From positions 6,906,501 to 6,970,500 of the forward strand of contig BSBN01000293.1 of NCBI GenBank assembly GCA_027924645.1: DNA of 64,000 bases. Direction: 5' to 3'. The position numbers were made by a program, and so were the translations under genes. The notes under the pieces were generated by a model. The model was not told the origin of the DNA and did not search any database. It was given only the letters and a program-made list of their open reading frames with translations. Shown piece by piece: positions 1-11,382 of the stretch. Origin of the DNA: Cunninghamia lanceolata (taxonomy: Eukaryota > Streptophyta > Pinopsida > Cupressales > Cupressaceae). Numbering within the stretch: the first letter of the stretch is position 1; every line of letters starts with the position of its first letter.

Positions 1-187
1 ATGACTACCTCCTCAATCTACTAAAATGGCTTAGGGTTTACCTCATATAGAGGCATTGATTTACTATCTAGGTTTGAGTAGAAAACATCATGCTCATCCT
101 AGAAATGAGCCTCCTCCAAGTCCTCTACACTCTTCAGTATAGGACTACTCATATGTTCTTCTTCATGGGCTAGAATTTCACTATTTT

Positions 188-1335
188 TCATGGCCTCAAC
201 CCGCAACAACCTCCATCATTTCCACTACTCTTATGTTGTTGCTTATTCATTGTCACCTGTTTGTCTTCTTCATTTTTATTGTAACCAGGAAGTTCAAGAA
301 ACAAGGTAGCATCATCCACTTGCCAATTCAAAAACACACATTCAGCCTCCATTTGCATTTGTCCTACCATAACCCGTTGACTAGATCTAATCTATTGTTT
401 TGGGACTACTAATTGATTGCATAGATGGCACCACTCATAACCTTGAGTTAGGTTGTTCTGAATTGGAACAAGCATACCTGATGTACTTGTAGCAGCTGAT
501 TTAATAGAGTTCAGAGACCTAACATGGCTCAATTTATTTTTTCTTTGATTGTTCCCTTGAAAAAGTTACTCACTAAGTGGATAGGGCTGATTAGGAGCTT
601 GGTATGACACATTGGCTGTAGGAATTGGTGCCATAATTGGTTGAAAGATTAGGGCTCCTAGAAATAATCACATTGGAGGCCTGGGGCTAATCTTTCCAAA
701 TAGAATTAGACAATTATCTACCCTAATAGCTACCTCATAGGCATCAAGTAACACATCCCCTCCTAGAGACTAGATCATGACAACGATATCACTATTTAGG
801 GATCTCAAAAAATAGAAGAAGGAATCATTAGGAGAAGGCCTCACTAATGGTGGAATTCTATACCAAGTTTTTTGAAATCTAAAATTAAAATCCACCATGA
901 GTTCATAGGGAGCTCTTTTAATAGTGGCCAGTTGCTCTATCAGGGACAAATGATCACTGTTATTTTCAAAACATTGATAGAGCCTATCTCCTAACTCATC
1001 CCATTCATGAATTGAATTTGCAGGTAACCCCCTATATTGCTAGAGAGATTTTCCTTTCAAGGAAGAAGCAAGGAGCCTTACCAGACATTATCTTGCGTAA
1101 CATTGTGAACAGAGCATACACTGGCAATGTCTTGGATGTGCTCTCTGGGTGTGGTGGAGTTTTCACCATTGAAAAAAGGGAATAGCCTTTAGAGCTGAAA
1201 CTAGGATGTTATCATATTGTGTCAGATCTAGAGGGCTTCCACCATTAAAGGCCACAAAGGGTTTGTTTCTTGGCAGGGCGATGGAAGTGGTGTGAATGTT
1301 ATGATGGGTGTTTGGAAGCCTATTATTAATGGGGG
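188..1335 (-). pseudogene. Ty3/gypsy-type Gag remnant (element B, left copy)
   Basis: Read on the minus strand, this stretch encodes a decayed retrotransposon Gag. The best part (about 725-1,060) has the retrotrans_gag look: a Trp in the EWDEL motif, then LYQCF, then a KTWYRIPP segment. A long Gln/Asn-rich tail follows down to about 188. It contains several in-frame TAG codons. One, near 1,042, is a Gln codon in the right-hand copy. Small indels near 1,105 and 1,170 shift the frame locally and appear in both copies, so some decay predates the duplication. No protease, reverse transcriptase or integrase is visible before the window edge. Assignment to Ty3/gypsy is by motif only. Confidence 0.6.
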
Positions 1336-1416
1336 AAAAAGACCATGACTTCCATAATAGCTTGACATACTAGAGCATTGAAAAGCAAAGATGTATCAAA
1401 GAGGAGAGGAATGCAT

Positions 1417-1418
<2 letters not shown>

Positions 1419-1471
<53 letters not shown>
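1419..1471. repeat. (GA)n microsatellite
   Basis: An almost uninterrupted run of GA dinucleotides, about 53 bases. The matching place in the other copy (about 52,328-52,342) has only about seven units followed by unrelated bases, so the tract has expanded or shrunk since duplication. On the minus strand it lies just upstream of the Gag remnant, as a (CT)n tract in the element leader. Confidence 0.97.
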
Positions 1472-1473
<2 letters not shown>

Positions 1474-3416
1474 ATGGCTTCAATAACTCTAGGGGCTCCA
1501 AAATGTTTAGTTTTAAGATATATTTCTTGTTGTCTTGCAAAAAAATGGAGTTCTCTTGATAATTTGGAAATACATGAAGCCTTGAATTGTTTTACTTTCT
1601 TCTAACTAAACAAAAGAGGGTAAAATTAGGTTTATAGGCATTTTAAGTGTGCTTTAAATGTTTTAATTTCTTCCAACCTAACAAAAAGAGGGTAAAACTA
1701 GTTTTATAGGCATTTTTTAGGTGAGGTGACCATTAGAAACATAGTAATAATTAGGATTAAAATGGTCGCCAAAAGTTATAACTCAAAATTTAAACATGGA
1801 CAGAAGTGTTAGATTTTCATTGGTGTTTGTATGCTCAAAATCATGACCTCGGTTGCCTGGGGCTATCAGTTTAGATTTTGGCACACACACGGAGCCTTCC
1901 CTCCTTACCATGGGGTGAACTGCCACATCACTCTCACTCTCGTGGAAGTATCTAGTGGAGAGGAGGCGAGACACGGGAGTGGTCTAACTCGTTGGAGAGT
2001 TGGACTTCGCGGAGAGGGGTTGGCACATCCTGGGGCCTTTGTTGTTGTGTGCTAATGTGAATGTTTCATTCAATGATTGTTGTTGTAGAGATAACCGTAT
2101 GACCCCAAGGGTCACTAGTTACTCTTCTTCTGTTAGGGTTTGTATTGTTCCACCTTTGTGTGGGTAAGATGTTACTTTCATTGATGGCTTGTTGTCTTTC
2201 AATCTGTTGGATGATTGCACGTTGTATTTGAAATTGTCTAAGTGCTTCTAGTTGTTGTACAGACAAATGGATCTTGTTGTGGTCTCGGATGGATTTTGTC
2301 AATCTCGCTGATGATTGCCCTCATCCACTCACCTCTTAATCCTGGGCACATTTGTGAGTCAAGACAAGAGATAGGTGTATGTGGACCAACCTTGACTAGA
2401 CTTAGGGTTTTGACCTAGGGTTTTGAGTTGACCTAGGGTTTAGTTGTGCATTGACTTTCGTTGGCCTTGTGATGATATCAAGGGTTTGACCAAATGGTTG
2501 ACTGTGATTGATCTTGTGATGGTATCAAGGGTTTGCAAGTTATCTAAATGTCTAATATTTTTGTTCTTTTTTGTATTTTCATGAATGCAACAACTATATG
2601 ACATGCAAAACTTGTTTTTGTGGTTTTTTTGGTATTTTTGGAAATAAAGATGCTTTTTAATCTAAGAAAGGAAATATGAATGCAACTAGAATGAATTTTA
2701 CCTAATGCAATTATTCTATGTTTTTGGGGTTTTCAAATGTTTTGAAACGATATAATCTAAGAAAGGAAATTACAAGTAATTGAATTAAACTATGAATGCA
2801 AATTACTTCTAGAATGCTAGATCTAACTATTCTATCAAGGAAAAAGTAATAAATTACTAATTCCAAGAGCAATTTCAATTTTCTAATTACTACCAATTGA
2901 CAAAAGCATAGAGGAACTTGAAATAAAGAAGACTTGTGAGACTCCACTACCCTCAGAGATTCTTGATGGCAACCTCGTATCCTCTTGAAGTAGCGGGAAG
3001 ACCTCTTGGCAACAAGACAACACAAAGAAGAGAAAGAATCTTTACAAGATTTGTAGAGAGAGCTCAATGAGAGCTGTTGATGAGAATGATGGCTTGATTG
3101 AAGTAGCATAGTGATGCTTGAAGAGCTTTATGTGAAAGCTTGATGAACAATGAACAAATAAAAGGCACCTTCATCCTGTGTGAGCATGAGAATGCTGATT
3201 GGAGAGAAAAAACTTAGCAAGAGCTGTGTCCAGAATGAATTTTCCTCCTTAGAAGAGCTTTGAAGCTATACAACAATGAAAGCTTTGAAGCTTTGGAGAA
3301 CTAAAGAAAGAAATGAAGAAAGAGGCTCAAAGGCCTGTGAAGAAGCTTGAAAAAACTTGTGAAGATGAGAACAGTATTTCCAACTTGCTCAACTTAGAAA
3401 ATAATGATGAGGTGAG
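1472..3416 (-). other. Leader / 5' region of element B (left copy), non-coding
   Basis: Lies between the Gag remnant and the TATA box on the minus strand, so it should hold the R-U5 end of the LTR, the primer-binding site and the untranslated leader of element B. I could not find a convincing primer-binding site or the LTR end. Short open stretches (for example 2,066-2,302, minus) also occur in the right copy, but I recognise no domain in them. Three closely spaced TAGGGTTT boxes lie at 2,403-2,441. A doubled 'TTGTGATGRTATCAAGGG' unit lies at about 2,465-2,540. Confidence 0.45.
2403..2441. repeat. Cluster of three telobox-like TAGGGTTT motifs
   Basis: The octamer TAGGGTTT occurs three times in 39 bases (2,403, 2,417 and 2,434), separated by TGACC-containing spacers. 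The cluster is conserved in the right copy (about 53,278-53,318). Plant teloboxes (AAACCCTA) are known promoter and leader elements, but a role here is only inferred. An eroded tandem repeat is an equally good explanation. Confidence 0.5.
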
Positions 3417-3419
3417 GGG

Positions 3420-3427
3420 TATTTATA
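3420..3427 (-). promoter_or_regulatory. Putative TATA box of element B (left copy)
   Basis: On the minus strand the sequence reads CCTATAAATACCCC, a good plant TATA context. It is also present in the right copy (54,297-54,304). It lies upstream, in minus-strand sense, of the leader and Gag remnant, so it is the likely core promoter of element B. Element A is inserted about 80 bp upstream of it, cutting the box off from the rest of the putative U3. Confidence 0.5.
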
Positions 3428-3504
3428 GGTTTGAATAAGGGAATTGATTGAGAAGTTAACTCAATTGATTGCAGAGTTAACAAGGATTGATTGGGGAGAC
3501 AACT

Positions 3505-5525
3505 TGTAACGTCCAAAAAATACCACTTACTAAAAGAAACCAATGAAAAGGAATTTCAATCCATAAATAATTAACTAGAATTATATTCTTATAAAATAGT
3601 GTGAAAAAGGAAAATAATTAACCTTCTTCTCAAAAAATATCACAACTTGCAATAAATACATGTATACAATCATCAAATGCGATTCAATACATCTATTAAT
3701 AAGATAGCTTAAATAAGAGGACTAAGCCTAACCATATTTAGCCATGTAGGCTCATATAAGAATATCATATCAACCATAGGTTAACTTTTGACATGTAAAC
3801 CTTACAACATCCTATATTTTACTTAAACAAATATTCAATAACCTGATGCAAGCACATATTACTATGCCCTTAAAGTGAAAATAGACATAGTTGATTTCCC
3901 ATCTCATTAACCCTTAGAGGAAAGATAATGTAGCTTACAGATCTAAAAAAATTTCAGCAGCATAACAACATGTAAATTAACACTTTAAGAACATGAAAAA
4001 AGAAGAAATAGATAGAAGAGAAGAAACACCAATATACATGGGGAAAACCCTTTCGGGTAAAAAACCCCACCCTCCAAAGCATCAAACCAATGTATTAATC
4101 TGTAACCACAAACATGTTACAATACACTTGCAGGCTCAAAGCCTTAACATGGAGATTTACATTTTGCTCCTCTAGAGGAAAAGCTCACCACATAACCCTG
4201 CATAAAACTCCCTCCCAAATAACTGCTCAAGCCTTCAACTTATAGGAGTTCCAATACAATAATCCACCAAAAAGGAAACTCAAAACCATGAGTTACAATG
4301 CCTAGTCATGGAGAATCAAATCCATCGTAATATAGAAAGTTACTCGAATCATAATTGACTCTCCAAATATGGTACTCCATTTTGGCTCTGAAAATCATTC
4401 TTTCACAATCTCTTGAAATCTTGCCTAATTTCTTTCTTTGACGAAGATCTCAATTTTAAATCCTTTGAAATGAACATTGTCCAAAAATTATCACAATTTC
4501 TCATCCAATATCCTCTCATGGAATGCAATCAATATAATTAAACAAGTAATGCCTAATGTAGACTATTATATATTTTTTTGATCATACAAGGAAAAATCTC
4601 ACCAAAATGTAAACTTACCTCCCTTTTCTCCTCTAAAATCCCTTCTTTTTCTCCTCTATTTATTTATATCTAATGTTCCTTCTAAATTCACTATTGTTCC
4701 TAAAAATAAAAATACACTCAAAGGAAATTTAAAAACTAATAGTAAAATTAATTAATGACAATTCATAAAAGATATTTCCCTAAAATGATATTCTTAAATT
4801 CTAAAAAAATTGTACATTTATTACTAATTTTAATTAGCACTTATTAAATTTATTTATTTCTAAATACCTAATTAGTTTATCATTCTAAATAATATTCTAT
4901 TTTAAATAAAATAAATATAAATATTTTTTTACTCACAAAAAGGCAAGTTGCTTAATCACCACATGAATTCACTAAAACTAAATTTAAATTAAATTGGATA
5001 AGATTTAATAATTAAAATACAATTTAAAAATAATAATTAAAGTCAAATTTTCATCGCAAGAACTAATTATAAACTTACTAATAATTGTGAGTTTCATGCA
5101 CATAATTTATAAATATCTAATAATGAAGAATTAGCTCTTCTAATTTTCTAATATAAAATAGGCATCTTTTTATTTTGTTGCTTTTATCTCATGAAAATTT
5201 GCTATAAAATAATAAATCAGTTAAATATACTCCTAATATTTATTTCTTTCTAATTTAGTTATCTAGTTTGTTTTTGTATTATTCTATTTTCATTTTCTCT
5301 TAACATGGTTTTTTCCCTTGATTTTAGCTTCTGATTTTCTATTTTTGTTTTCTTTTTCTATGAATTATTTCTATTGTTATAAAATAAAACATATATTCTA
5401 ATTTTGAAAATGGCATAAATTTAATAACTAAACATAATTTTGTTAATTAATTTGCCTCACAATTATTTCTAAAAATAATAATTAATAAAATATAATTCTT
5501 TCCCACATACAATTTCAAATAAAAT

Positions 5526-5560
<35 letters not shown>

Positions 5561-5898
5561 AGATTACTTTTATTGCACCGAGAGCATTTTTAATTAATAA
5601 TTAATTAAATAACAACTATAACATATTAAATGAATTTCTTTTCTAGTAAAATAAGAAGACAATATATCAATAAAATTAATCTATGCAATGACTATACAAC
5701 TATATGCCATCTAAGTGCATGTATGTGCAAATTTGTTTCACCATAGTTGCTATTAGTCAGCTAGATGCCCCTTCCTTAATGATACTCTCTCCATCAAGAG
5801 TATATTCCTGTTACGCACATGAGTCAAAATTTGGTCAATGATCATTAAAATAGTAATATTAAATTGAAAATTAATTATTGAAAATAGGGGTTATGACA
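3505..5898 (-). repeat. LTR of element A (3' LTR in element orientation), left copy
   Basis: 2,394 bp, with TG..CA ends. It contains a (TA)n run at 5,529-5,556. A conserved hairpin-forming segment at 4,040-4,068 has a GGGG/CCCC outer pair and a CCC-TTTC-GGG inner pair. The TATA box seen in the other LTR is altered here (TATAAGTT as minus strand, near 4,238-4,244). Diagnostic bases, such as TACATGGGG before the hairpin, match the left LTR of the other copy rather than the right LTR of this element. Confidence 0.85.
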
Positions 5899-8800
5899 TT
5901 CCTTCCCCCTTAAAAGAATCATCGTCTTGATGATTAACTTAACTGAAGATAAAATTTCATACTTCTTTAATTATGTTTTATCTCAAAGTCAAAATCGGCC
6001 TACCTGACAATGTGTCATTGCTCCAAGCACTTGTTTGTTCATAACTACAAAAATTTCTTTGTCTAACATTCATTCACTTGTACACATTGTTAACATGTCG
6101 TTGTTCATCAAATAGATGAATAAAATCATGCAATCTAAATCATTTTCTTCATAAAATCTTATTCATATCCCAAACATTTTCATAAAATAAAACAATTATG
6201 TTCATTTTGTCAACACGCCTACTCACATGAGACAACAGAACAATTACCCTTATGATGAAAAACAAGCAACCCATACTACTTGTTATCATCATTGGCAAAT
6301 AAAAAAGTTTCAATAACAGAAATATCACAATTTACAACAAGGTCTTCAACTTGAAACATAAAAGATAAGATCACAGGTTTTCAAAAAAGATCATTACATG
6401 ATTAGAAAGATCAAAAATAAGAAGTTCATCATGATTTCAATAATGATACAACCATTTATCAACAAAAGTAAATCTTGATTTATAATTGAGAGAAAAAGAA
6501 CTTTCTATTGATAGGAATACTCAAAAATGTACAATTGAACTACAATTTTTTAAATGCAGTCATAATTCATAGAGAAGAAGTACAATTTCATTCCTTGTCA
6601 TACAAAGGTTCAATACATGATATAGCCATTTCTGAATTATATAAAACATAGAAACTAGGCATTCATTATCCATCTATTTAAATGGTACAATATCTATTTC
6701 AATGGTGCAATATCTATTTATTTCAATGGTGCAATATAGCTTAATCAAATCTTTTTCATTTTTCAAGACATTTATATATAGAAGGAAAATAATTATGTTC
6801 ACTTTGTCAATATGCCTACTTGCATGAGACATCTAAACAATTACCGTTATGATGAAAAACAAGCATCTCATACTACTTGTTATCATCATCGGCAGATCAA
6901 AATCACTAAACAAAAGGAAAAGGTCTCAACATATGAAAAATATTAAATACATACCACTAACTAAGAATAACCATAATGGAATAAAACTTAGTCTATAAAT
7001 GGAAATTGAACCTTTCTATTAATATGTATAATCCTTTATAGTTTCACAAATGTAACAAGATTGCATCAAAGAGGAGTGCAATTACATCAATCAACTAGAC
7101 AAGCCATACAATGATCAATACAATGATATATATATCCATCTTCTAAATTACATAAAGAAAATCAAATATTCAATCTATCTTTAGCCACCATAATCCATTG
7201 GTCTTCTACAAGATGAAGGCTAAGAGCATGGTTAAGGTGCTTTTCCACCCATCCATGAAGCACTACACTTCCCTAGAATTCTTCGTAAGTCGAAGAATAC
7301 CTGACCTTGTGTGAGGCACCTAGCAACCTAGAACAAAAGGGCAGGAGGGAAACTCTTGATGCATGCTTGATACCTAATTACAATTCTTTCTACTAGAATA
7401 TGCAATATCTTACAACAAGATGTGGCAGAGAAACATAAAATATAAATTTTGCTAGGCTTTCATTTATCTATTTCAATGAATACATGGCTTTGGCCAAAGC
7501 ACTTTAAAAGTATTGGTCAAATCCTAAAAAGAGGATTAGCCTTCTTTGTTATTCCACATTCAGCATCCTGTCTTGAAGGTAAGCTTAAAGCTTATCACAT
7601 AAAATACATTCAACAAGAATAATCTATTTCAACTACATAAAATATAGACCAGATAAATATGATAGTGTATAACATGCACAAATGCAAAATGAATAATTAA
7701 TAATGAGGATGCATGAACCCTTGGTGCATAACTCACATAGGGTACAAATACATAAATTACTTGTAGTGCATCATTCACACAAAATATGAAATATGCATAA
7801 ATCGTATTAATATAATTATAGTGATCATTACTTGATCCAAATAACAAAATGAATATAAAAGTGTATCTCACACACAATTATGAATGTAATCATTACTCAA
7901 GTGCTTTATCCGCAGAAAGGAATCAATAACTTACTCTAGTGCATCACTCGCACAAGGACAACAATAATATGAAATATGCATCACTCACATTAGTATAAGT
8001 ATAGTGATCATTTCTCGTTCAAGTATAAAAATAATAAATATTATAAGTGCATTTAAGGCAACAATTTTTCTATAATATGAATACAATCACTCATACAGAT
8101 GCGTCATTTGGACAAAGCATGAGAAGTGCATTATTGCATGTGTATTACTTGCACAAGAAAAGTATCATTCTCATTTAGTACATATGTATAAGTACTCTCA
8201 CTAATAACAATCAAGCATACACGATTCACCACATCAATCATTCCTACCTTGTTTGTAAGACAAATCGAGAAAACTTATCTGATCATCCTTATTAATGAAG
8301 GCCCTCAACTTTGCATTCTTCAAAGATCTCATTAGATCCATATCTTGAAAGAATAAGACGTTTCTCAACAATTCATTTGCCTAAAGCCTAGTACTGTTAC
8401 AAACATTCTTGCCTTTAAAATATCCATCTTAGGTTTCCTACCTTCAAGAAGGCTCAACTAATATTTATCCATTATTATTGACTTTATTTACTTCACAGGT
8501 GATTTTCTTTTTTCCTCTTATCAAAAAAATTTCACCTTTTCTTCTTACCTTGTATCTTATCAACTCATTCATCCTTTACGTCATCAGAGAGATATCTCTT
8601 CTCAATATATTTCTCAAGATATTAATTCACTTTTATTGCCACATCGTCATTCATGGGTTGTCACCATATCTATATTATCCATCTTGGCTTACTTCAAATA
8701 GTCACCATTACTCATACTAGCAAATCTTATGAAAATACAACTAAGGCAAAGAGGTCTCACACCTCTAGAATGATGGAACTATATCTCAACTTCTACTTGG

Positions 8801-8958
8801 TTTCAACTGAACCATGTAAGAATCATCAACTCATCAAAAAGAATCTTGACCCATAATTAGTTTCTCTATTCGATACACCTAAGGCTTTTACTACAATGCA
8901 ACCTAAGAATAGAAGATTCAAGCCCTGAGTGTTGAACCTGGAACACTCTGATACCAAA
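5899..8958 (-). other. Non-coding internal domain of element A (left copy)
   Basis: 3,060 bp between the LTRs. In minus-strand sense it starts with the primer-binding site and ends with a purine-rich tract (TTAAGGGGGAAGGAA) next to the LTR. I find no gag, protease, reverse transcriptase, RNase H or integrase motif on either strand. The short open frames inside (for example 7,629-7,877 minus and 8,478-8,720 plus) are hydrophobic, AT-rich readings without family features. A segment resembling 6,175-6,300 recurs at about 6,785-6,900, so the domain carries its own internal repetition. Confidence 0.7.
8945..8956 (-). other. Primer-binding site of element A (left copy)
   Basis: The minus strand reads TGGTATCAGAGT two bases from the LTR end. 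This complements the 3' end of plant initiator tRNA-Met with one change at the last base. The other copy (59,748-59,759) has the perfect TGGTATCAGAGC. The site fixes the element's orientation and makes 8,959-11,377 the 5' LTR. Confidence 0.85.
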
Positions 8959-10982
8959 TGTAACGTCCTAAAAATACCACGTACTAAAAGAAACCAATGA
9001 AAAGCAATTTCAATCCATAAATAATTAACTAGAATTATATTCTTATAAAATAGTGCGAAAAAGGAAAATAATTAACCTTCTTCTCACAAATATCACAACT
9101 TGCAAATAATACTTGTATACAGTCATCAAATGTGATTCAATACATCTATTAATAAGATAGCTTAAATAAGAGGACTAAGCCTTACCATATTTAGCCATGT
9201 AGGCTCATATAAGAAAATCATATCAACCATAGGTTAACTTTTGACATGTAAACCTTACAACATTATATATTTTACTTAAACAAATATTCAATAATTTGAT
9301 GCAAGCACAAACTACTATGCTCTTAAAGTGAAAACAAACATAGTTGATTTCCCATCTCATTAACCCTTAGAGGAAAGATAATGTAGCTTATAGATCTAAG
9401 AAAATTTCAGCAGCATAACAACATGTAAATTAACACTTTAAGAACATGAAAGAAGAAGAAAATAGACAGAAGAGAAGAAACACCAATATACTTGGGGAAA
9501 ACCCTTTCGGGTAAAAAACCCCACCCTCCAAAGCATCGAACCAATGTAATAATCTGCAACCACAAACATGTTACAATACACTTGTAGGTTCAAAGCCTTA
9601 ACATGGAGATTTACATCTTGCTCCTTTGGAGGAAAAGTTCACCGCATAACCCTGCATAAAACTTCCTCTCAAATAACTCCTCAAGCCTTCAATTTATAGG
9701 AGTTCCAATACAATAATCCACCAAAAAGGAAACTCAAAACCATGAGTTACAATGCCTAGTCATGGAGAATCAAATCCACCATAATATAGAAAGTTATCAA
9801 ATCATAACTGACTCTCCAAATATGGCACTCCATTTTGGCTCCGAAAATCATGCTTTCGCAATCTCCTAAAATCTTGCCTAATTTCTTTCTTTGATGAAGA
9901 TCTAAACTTTCAATCCTTTGAAACGAACATTGCCCAAAAATTATCACAATTGCTCATCCCAAATCCTCTCTTGGAATGAAATCAATATAATTAAACAAAT
10001 AATGCCTAATGTAAATTATTTTTTTTTTTTTGATCCTACAAGGAAAAATCTCACTAAAATGTAAACTTACCTCCCTTTTCTCCTCTAAAACCCCTTCTTT
10101 TTCTCCTCTATTTATTTATATCTAATGTTCCTTCTAAATTCACTATTGTTCCTAAAAATAAAAATACACTCAAAGGAAATTTAGAAACTAATAGTAAAAT
10201 TAATTAATGACAATTCATAAAAGATATTTCCCTAAAATGATATTCTTAAATTCTAAAAAAATTGAACTACATTTATTACTAATTTTAATTGGCACTTATT
10301 AAATTTATTTATTGCTAAATACCTAATTAGTTTATCATTCTAAATAATATTCTATTTTAAATAAAATAAATATAAATATTTTTTTACTCACAAAAAGGCA
10401 AGTTCCTTAATCACCACATAAATTCACTAAAACTAAATTTAAATTAAATTGGATAAGATTTAATAATTAAAATACAATTTAAAAATAATAATTAAAGTCA
10501 AGTTTTCATAGCAAGAACTAATTATAAACTTACTAATAATTGTGAGTTTCATGTACACAATTTATAAATATCTAATAATGAAGAATTAGCTCTTCTAATT
10601 TTCTAATATAAAATAGACATCTTTTTATTTTGTTGCTTTTATGTCATGAAAAATTGAGCTATAAAAATAATTAATCAGATAAATATATTCCTAATATTTA
10701 TTTCTTTCTAATTTAGTTATCTACTTTGTTTTTGCATTATTGATTATTCTATTTTCATTTTCTCTTAACATGGCTTTTTCCCTTGATTTTAGCTTCTGAT
10801 TTTCTATTTCGTTTTCTTTTTCTATGAATTATTTCTATTGTTATAAAATAAAACATATATTCTAATTTTGAAAATGGCATAAATTTAATAACTAAACATA
10901 ATTTTATTAATTAATTTGACACAAAATTATTTCTAAAACTAATAATTAATAAAATATAATTCTTTCCCTCACATACAATTTC

Positions 10983-11040
<58 letters not shown>

Positions 11041-11377
11041 ATTTAAATTACTTTTATTTCACCAAGAGCATTTTTAATTAATTAATTAAATAACAACTAT
11101 AACATATTAAATACATTTTTTTCTAGTAAAATAAAAAGACAATAGATCAATAAAATTAATTTATGCAATGACTATACAACTATATGCCATCTAAGTGCAT
11201 GTGTGTGCAAATTTCTTTCACCATAGTCGCTATCAGTCTGCTAGATGCCCCCTCCTTAATGATACTCTCTCCATTGAGAGTATATTCTTGTTACGCACAT
11301 GACTCAAAGTTTGGTCAATGATATTAAAATAGTAATATTAAATTAAAAATTAATTTTTGAAAATAGGGGTTATGATA
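8959..11377 (-). repeat. LTR of element A (5' LTR in element orientation), left copy
   Basis: 2,419 bp. The inner end is TGTAACGTCC and the outer end is TTATGATA, a C-to-T change of the terminal CA. It carries a long (TA)n run at 10,985-11,037, a poly-T tract near 10,018-10,031, the hairpin segment at 9,494-9,522, and an intact TATA box (9,692-9,698). Several variants, such as TACTTGGGG before the hairpin and an extra TGATTATT near 10,740, are shared with the matching LTR of the other copy and absent from this element's own other LTR. Confidence 0.85.
9692..9698 (-). promoter_or_regulatory. Putative TATA box in the element A 5' LTR
   Basis: The minus strand reads CTCCTATAAATTGAAGG. The box is kept in three of the four LTR copies (here, near 55,053-55,060 and near 60,493-60,500) and damaged in the fourth. 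Transcription would start about 30 bases further on and run through the hairpin segment. Confidence 0.45.
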
Positions 11378-11382
11378 GAACT

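Larger units (their letters stand above)
3505..11377 (-). mobile_element. Element A: non-coding LTR retrotransposon (LARD-like), left copy
   Basis: Two long direct repeats (3,505-5,898 and 8,959-11,377) start with TGTAAC and end with TTATGACA (TTATGATA in the right LTR). They flank a 3.06-kb internal region. A primer-binding site complementary to initiator tRNA-Met lies inside the right LTR and a purine-rich tract (as minus strand) lies inside the left LTR, so the element reads on the minus strand. The flanking pentamers are CAACT and GAACT; the right-hand copy shows GAACT and GAATT, so the ancestral target duplication was GAACT. No gag or pol is visible. Long LTRs around a non-coding internal domain resemble plant LARD elements. 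Confidence 0.85.

Noticed and set aside
1378..1605. Plus-strand open frame encoding a long Arg-Glu repeat
   Set aside because: It is the translation of the (GA)n microsatellite. The right copy has a much shorter tract and loses the frame.
4040..4068. Hairpin as a transcription terminator
   Set aside because: Intrinsic hairpin terminators are bacterial; here the segment is a repeated part of plant LTRs.
7629..7877. Hydrophobic 82-codon open frame in element A, also present at 58,434-58,682
   Set aside because: The differences between copies look random, it is Ile/Tyr/Phe-rich as expected of AT-rich DNA, and it lies in a non-coding internal domain.
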